From Euperipatoides rowelli (Eukaryota > Onychophora > Udeonychophora > Euonychophora > Peripatopsidae), in the NCBI GenBank assembly GCA_003024985.2, contig PXIH01S0013022.1: a stretch of 13,230 nucleotides of DNA; one strand, written 5' to 3'. Position 1 is the stretch's first letter; each line of letters starts with the position of its first letter. Shown in pieces: positions 8,784 through 13,230 of the stretch. The position numbers were made by a program, and so were the translations under genes. The notes beneath the pieces are model-generated. The model saw only the letters and a list, made by a program, of their open reading frames with translations. It did no database searches and was not told the origin of the DNA.

Positions 8784-8807
8784 AACGTGTTTAATGTTTA
8801 ACACGTT
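8784..8807. repeat. Short inverted repeat AACGTGTT...AACACGTT
   Basis: Eight-base perfect arms separated by eight bases (TAATGTTT). It sits in a 140-bp stretch full of GTTTAA/TTAAAC words. The arms contain CACGTT/AACGTG, which resembles half an E-box. A transcription-factor site or a decayed transposon end are both possible. Confidence 0.4.
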
Positions 8808-9170
8808 AAAAAAAAATCATTAATTAATGTGAAATTTAAGATCAGTAAAAAAAGGTCACCGAAAGCGAGAACTAAAATGCTATCTTTGTTTTACTTCAAA
8901 AAACCTTTATCCATATTCAGTTTTATTGGAAAGTTAAAAATAATCTCTGAAGTTTAAAAGTTCATAAATGTAAATCTAAGATAATACACTATGGCTATGT
9001 ATTTGGAACAGAGCTTGGAGAATGTGCAATATGTCACGGAGAACACACATCCGCATATCTATTGTTGGAGTACTTTCAAATAGTCATTTGCGATAGGAAA
9101 AAAACTACTTTTTTATTTAGGAAAACAGAACTTTACAATATGATATTGTTTTTAGAATAAAATCAAAACT

Positions 9171-9182
9171 ATCATCATCATT
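9171..9182 (-). repeat. GAT-type microsatellite tail of the RTE-like LINE
   Basis: ATCATCATCATT on the + strand, so (GAT)n on the element strand, directly after the end of the recognisable LINE protein. RTE-clade elements often end in short simple repeats of this kind. It helps fix the 3' boundary of the insertion. Confidence 0.6.
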
Positions 9183-9580
9183 GTATGCGTTCACATTCTT
9201 GAGTTGCAAAGATATCTATCTAGAGTTCATTTTAATATAGAGAATTGCCTGTTGGGAGCCCAGTTCTTAATGTTATCCAACCATTCTCTTCTTGGTCTTC
9301 TCTTTTACTTTTCTGTCTATCTTTCAAGTCCTGTTACTAGTCTAATTCCTGCAGATTCTCTCAAGACATGCCTGACATATTTACATTTCCTCCTCCTTAC
9401 TTCATTTAAAAGACTATAACCACATCCCCATCTTTTCCACACTTCCTCATTTCTAATCATATCTGTCCATTTTATTTTCAACCTTCTTCTTGCACACCAG
9501 ATATCAAAAGCATTGATCTTCTTTTCCAAGTATTTGGTTAAAGTCCAAGTCTCACATCTGTCGTAAACCTATCCGTTTAT
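9171..9580 (-). mobile_element. LINE 3' fragment, RTE-like C-terminal region
   Basis: On the minus strand, about 9572-9525 reads VYDRCETWTLTKYLEKK. It continues in the open frame 9529-9317 with INAFDIWCARRRLKIKW, then TDMIRNEEVWKR and VRRRKCKYVRHVLRES. After stops it goes on around 9300-9255 as RRPRREWLDNIKNW. This is the familiar end of RTE/BovB-type retrotransposon proteins (CETWT, EMWC-RR-LKI-WTD, GRPRR-WLDNI). In-frame stops near 9317 and above 9572 show it is dead. It is followed, in the minus direction, by an ATC/GAT microsatellite tail at 9171-9182, a typical RTE 3' end. Only the last part of the element is present. It is a different LINE type from the one at 1-2225. Confidence 0.85.
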
Positions 9581-9714
9581 GTCCATATAGCTCGTAAACT
9601 TGTTTTGATAATGCTCTTCCCCCTCCCCTTTTCTTTAGTTGGAGCATCATTCTATCACAAAACAAGCTACATTTATTAATCTAATTTAGACCTTCCTTCT
9701 TATTGTCTCAGCAC

Positions 9715-9849
9715 CTAGCTCTCCAAGATTAGGCAACCTTTCTCCTTCAACCCATCTTTCGCCCCAGTCAGAGTTTCCCGAATGTTACCCTGTCCGAGGT
9801 TCAGGCGGCCGGAGGCAAGATCAGCCTCATCCCTTTGACTAGATGCTAA
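9715..9849 (-). other. GC-richer patch with a 44-codon open frame, unassigned
   Basis: The stretch about 9741-9840 is clearly richer in G+C than its surroundings. On the minus strand it stays open from after a TAA (9852-9850) to TAG (9717-9715), with a hydrophilic product containing NLGQGNIRETLTGAKDGLKE and no starting ATG. It lies just upstream, in LINE orientation, of the RTE-like remnant. It may be an older internal part of that element or another inserted sequence. I do not recognise a family. Confidence 0.3.
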
Positions 9850-11504
9850 TTATAGACCAAAAGCAAGGAAGGGTATATAACTAATCTAAAATCACCTTGA
9901 TATTTCCACATTGTTCCACAACTACACAAAATGCCTGTTCAAATAAGCCAGAATAACTCGTTACCCGGGTCCCACCACAACCAGATACTCCACAAGACCC
10001 TAACAAAACAATGCAGAATAACTGAACAGAGTGTAGCAGAGTTGTTTGTATTCTGTATATTTAAAGGTTATGATTAATAAAATATGCAGCTTTGAAATAA
10101 TACAAATCACTGATACCTTGTTATTATATCAACATTTAAATGTCTTTCCAGTTTATTATACTGTAGCTAAATATGATAGTAAATATATACACTAATTAAT
10201 TATGATGGCAAAGTAAAAATTATNCACTTAACTTCAAGTGAATGTATAAAAGCAGTAATCCATAAGATTGAGATTTCAGTCCATATAAGATTATTGTCTT
10301 TTCAGAAAAAAAAATATATTCTACTAAAGGTGAATTAAATACTAGAGGGTTAAATGTGCTTATTGATATTCGTTTACTGCTGACTTCACAATAATAGAAT
10401 TAATAAGAAATGATGCTTTCACAATGGTTTCAAATGATGTTGATTTACATGCATTTTCTAACAATTGCTGTTGACATAAACTGAAGTGATAATAGTTTAT
10501 AAACTTAAACATAAATCTCCTTGACTAGACAAATATATTAAGTCCACGAATGATATAAAAAAAAAGGTTCATTTGTATGATGGGTACATTTATTGTTTTT
10601 CTCACAACTTGATTATGGTGTTACTTTCACACAGTAGTGTATAACGTATTCTATGATTAGTAAAATACTATTAAACAAAACGTAAATATTCTGTGTGAAA
10701 CATTCCCATGGTTGGAAAAGAATATCCAACAATTCGATGATATAACTGTCTCTCCAATAACTGCAGAACTATATTTTTGTGAGACGATTATTTTTACAAC
10801 TTATTAATATACATGTAACTCAGTACTGTGACTTCTTCGTGAAAAACGTAATACTTTAAAACTTAATTAATATCGTGCACAATAAAAAACATGACCGCTA
10901 AATTTAGCAAACTTGGCTAACAAGGATTTACACATTAATGATCCAATACTGTATATTTACAATCAAGAACATAGGTAATAATCTTACCTCAAAGTGGGAG
11001 ACTAGATTCGTTTTTCGTTCCTCCCCAAACCATACAGTATAGATCCAAATCCCAATGGTCAAACGCAGTAGTACTTATACTCATTAATTCTGTATATTCT
11101 TCAGACACATCGTCTCACAAATCCTGCTAATTAATAGCAAATATAATATGCTGACTACATCTGATTTATTACAACAGTGGTTCAAACTACTTAACAATCC
11201 ACAGCTACACGATTCAATATGTCTACTGACCAATACAACACGTGACTAGATAAAAAAAAAATTGGCGCTAAAAAGTAGTTACATGACTAATGTCTTACTG
11301 CTAGTTGCATCTAGGGAGCACTATAGATACTAAAAAAATATATAAAATTAATCATTGCATGGAATAACAAAATGTCTAGTCTTTCATTGAAGCCCATATA
11401 AATAAAATATACAGCAAAACAAAAAACAAAAATATTAAGAATGTCTATATCTTTGCATACATAAACAAGTAAATTAACTATAATAAAAATACCCCAATGT
11501 ATGT
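9850..11504. other. Intergenic AT-rich sequence, no gene seen
   Basis: No open frame or RNA gene I can support. A short GC-richer spot containing ACCCGGGTCCC lies at about 9961-9975. There is one N at 10224, and TACTGTA/TACAGTA words occur at 10159, 10947 and 11033. A-rich runs increase toward 11500. Confidence 0.6.
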
Positions 11505-11797
11505 AAAAAAAAAAAAAAGAACATTAACAAATGATTTTTAACCCATTCCCCCTCTCCCAAAAATCTAACACAGAGGACTTTGGAGGTGACTGGAAGCTCC
11601 TACCCTAGGTTGAAATATTCCTAATAGAATCACCTCCATCGCCGAAAATCCCATTGCTTCATAAGCCCTAACATAAATTTTCCTGATAAATTAACTATAT
11701 TAGTTAGACGACATATGGTTAAAGGGGGGTAAAATATTGCTATTTTCTTATCCCCGGCTGATAAAGTCCGGGTACTACCCACCAAAAAAAAAAAAAA
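11505..11797 (+). other. GC-richer segment between two A14 runs, possible retroposed sequence
   Basis: A14 runs lie at 11505-11518 and 11784-11797. The roughly 265 bases between them hold most of the local G+C, including CCCCTCTCCC near 11550, GGGGGG near 11725 and CCCGGCTGATAAAGTCCGGG near 11755. A 9-bp inverted repeat, TGGAGGTGA (11581-11589) with TCACCTCCA (11630-11638), spans a 40-nt loop. A segment ending in an A run is what a retroposed SINE or processed transcript looks like. No pol III A/B box or clear target-site duplication was found. On the minus strand a 42-codon open stretch (RAYEAMGFSAMEV) is unrecognised. Confidence 0.3.
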
Positions 11798-12014
11798 CTA
11801 TTCATATAGGAAACAATCTAATACATGAAAATAAAATAAAATTTCTAAAAAATTATCAAACATGAAATAAAATTTGCCATGTCATGAAAATAACCCCAGC
11901 ACAAAACGGATTAATTTAGAAGTTCATTATTTATTTATATTTTTCTTTTGTTTTTAAAAAAATTTTACATTGAACATTACGGAATTTATCAAGTTTAAAA
12001 TATTTAATATTTTC

Positions 12015-12218
12015 TTACATGAGGAAATACCTTGTTGAAATGACCTCCCCCCTCACCATTATACGGGTCATCTGTGGGTTCTTCCCGTCAAAGATGAAGT
12101 GGATGAGTTTGATGTTATATGGAGTTTTCCTGGTAGCTTTCACTAAAATGACAAGTTTTTCTATTTTTCTCTGGTTTTGATAATTTTGAGCACATAATAT
12201 AAAAAGTTGGATTAGAGT
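12015..12218 (-). other. Unassigned 67-codon open frame with a possible internal exon
   Basis: On the minus strand this is open from after a TGA (12221-12219) to TAA (12017-12015), with no ATG near its start. The middle part (KATRKTPYNIKLIHFIFDG) has C/G at many third codon positions, unlike the AT-rich surroundings. AG at 12144-12143 and ATG|GTGAGG (exon end 12057) would bracket an 86-bp exon at 12142-12057. The stretch before the AG is not pyrimidine-rich. I do not recognise the protein. It could be chance, a transposon relic or an exon of a minus-strand neighbour. Confidence 0.25.
12040..12180 (+). other. Unassigned small ORF, 46 aa, hydrophobic
   Basis: ATG at 12040 to TGA at 12178-12180. 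The product is hydrophobic (for example LMLYGVFLVAF) and could span a membrane once. It overlaps the minus-strand open frame in the same GC-richer patch, so at most one of the two is likely to be meaningful, and perhaps neither. No Kozak-like context or family similarity was recognised. Confidence 0.15.
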
Positions 12219-12779
12219 TCATTAACAGCAAAATTTCTTTATGAGACAAAAGTTCATGCAGGTTTAAATGAAAAGCCTACTTTTATATAGGCTGGCGCAA
12301 GTTTGCTCTCTAAAGAGCAGGATTTATTGTGTCCTCAGCAGCTAAAAAAGTAGCAAAATTTAGCTTATATAGTCTATGGTAAAAGTCCGGGAAAAAGGAT
12401 TTCCAATAAAAGTGTCTGCTTCTGTACCATATGATCAGATTTATACAAGGTCAAAATGTTATTGGGTCTCAATGAGACGGTAGGTCAGCTGACAACATTG
12501 TTTACAAATGATGGTTCAAATACAGAAATGAAATTTTCAGAGTTACAGTAGGATTATAATATTTGAAATAAAATTTACAAATATAATTTGTAACAATAAA
12601 TTCCAATAATAAATATATGTTTTCATAAATTTTAACAAGGTGAAAAAATGTATACAATGAATCTTTATGATTCATGAAATCATTCAAATTTCAAAAGGGA
12701 TACATAAAAGTATTTACAGTTTTAACCCTTCTTGTACAGTAGCTTATTTACATTCTGAGGTAAATAAATTTATTCCATT
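12219..12779. other. AT-rich sequence, nothing recognised
   Basis: Contains two small hairpins: TGCTCT (12304-12309) with AGAGCA (12314-12319), and GTCTCAATGAGAC near 12465. AAAGTCCGGG, also seen near 11764, recurs near 12383. The minus-strand open frame at 12502-12687 is an I/Y/L/F-rich product of AT-rich sequence and is not supported as a gene. Confidence 0.5.
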
Positions 12780-12902
12780 TCACAGGTATGCTGATATTAA
12801 TGTTTTAATTTCTAGAGGCACAATATAAACTTTTAAAGTGAAGTGAGGAACCTGCATCCTCATTATTTCAGGAGTGATTGTTGGAGCTTTACATGCTCTC
12901 AT
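12780..12902 (-). other. Unassigned small ORF, 40 aa
   Basis: On the minus strand, ATG at 12902-12900 to TGA at 12782-12780. The product begins MRACKAPTITPEIMRMQVPHF and has mixed, protein-like composition. The frame stays open seven codons upstream to a TAA. It lies on the same strand as the 12015-12218 open frame and upstream of it, so both could belong to one minus-strand transcript. A chance origin is quite possible at this length. Confidence 0.2.
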
Positions 12903-12923
12903 ATTGTTTTTCTCATCAAATAG

Positions 12924-13230
12924 TTAAATCATTTAAATATTTTTGATATGTTTTTTATTTACGAACATAAGTATGTTTATTGAGAGTGTGTATATAGCAA
13001 ATATTTTGAGTGTTCATGTCTTTACTTGATAGATAGAAAATTCCCAAAATTTCATAGTTAAAACTTGCCAGGTATAACAAATATTAATATATTTTAAGAA
13101 ATTATATTAAAATTAAATATGAAAAAGTAATCATATTGAAAGCTGTATCACATGACCTCTTCCCGCCTTTAGCATAAAAGTTGTCTCCATCTTAGAAGCA
13201 TGTAGTTCTTAAGTAGTTAAAAATTTGCTG
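12924..13230. other. AT-rich sequence to the window edge, nothing recognised
   Basis: Low-complexity AT-rich sequence. A slightly GC-richer spot near 13150-13200 gives a very short minus-strand open frame (METTFMLKAGRGHV) that is too small to call. Confidence 0.5.

Larger units (their letters stand above)
7651..9170. other. AT-rich sequence: possible distal 3' UTR, then intergenic
   Basis: No recognisable gene. The 72-codon open frame at 8154-8372 has no family features I can name. Small inverted repeats are present: CAAGTGCA 8030-8037 with TGCACTTG 8080-8087, and AACGTGTT 8784-8791 with AACACGTT 8800-8807. The stretch 8690-8830 is dense in GTTAAA/GTTTAA words. Transcription past 8440 is not supported by anything visible. 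Confidence 0.55.

Noticed and set aside
9204-9419. 71-aa + strand ORF
   Set aside because: Antisense of the RTE-like LINE fragment.
11581-11638. Possible tRNA or small structured RNA around the 9-bp inverted repeat
   Set aside because: No T-loop (GTTCRANTC) or D-arm pattern, and the 40-nt loop does not fold into a cloverleaf.
12502-12687. 61-aa minus-strand ORF
   Set aside because: I/Y/L/F-rich composition from AT-rich DNA, with no motif or conserved feature.

Overview
This is an AT-rich (roughly 70% A+T by eye) animal genomic window. It holds one certain host gene feature, the last coding exon of a Notch receptor on the + strand (4276-5598). The exon encodes 440 residues: the last ankyrin repeats, two basic clusters, a PPSY motif, a Ser/Gln/His-rich region and the PEST/WSSSSP degradation tail, ending in EAIYI. 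AT-rich introns, decayed non-LTR retrotransposons and single N bases point to a draft assembly of an invertebrate, probably an arthropod or other protostome. The species cannot be named from the sequence.

Layout. Positions 1 to about 2225 are a badly decayed CR1/L2/Jockey-like LINE on the - strand, lying antisense in what is probably the last Notch intron. Reverse transcriptase can be followed almost continuously, but it is broken by frameshifts and a stop, and its catalytic YADD box reads YAGD. From 2226 to 4275 the intron is AT-rich and contains a long imperfect palindrome (2952-3238). The palindrome's 66-bp core (3051-3116) would fold into one near-continuous hairpin. A splice acceptor at 4275/4276 opens the Notch exon. 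After the stop at 5596-5598 comes a long AT-rich 3' UTR with several AATAAA signals; the best are at 7624 and 8409.

Beyond about 8450 the sequence is mostly intergenic. It includes a second LINE remnant on the - strand (about 9171-9580) of the RTE-like type, with an ATC/GAT microsatellite tail. It also has several small GC-richer patches (9715-9849, 11519-11797, 12035-12130) that I cannot assign, and a few short open frames without recognisable homology. No tRNA, rRNA or CRISPR array was seen, and there are no bacterial-type operons.

Functionally, the exon supplies the end of the Notch intracellular domain: the ankyrin surface that binds CSL and Mastermind, nuclear import, and turnover through Nedd4-family and Fbw7/SEL-10-type ubiquitin ligases. 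The transposon remnants appear to be inert passengers. The palindrome inside the Notch transcript and the over-represented TACTGTA/TACAGTA 7-mer are the least explained signals.
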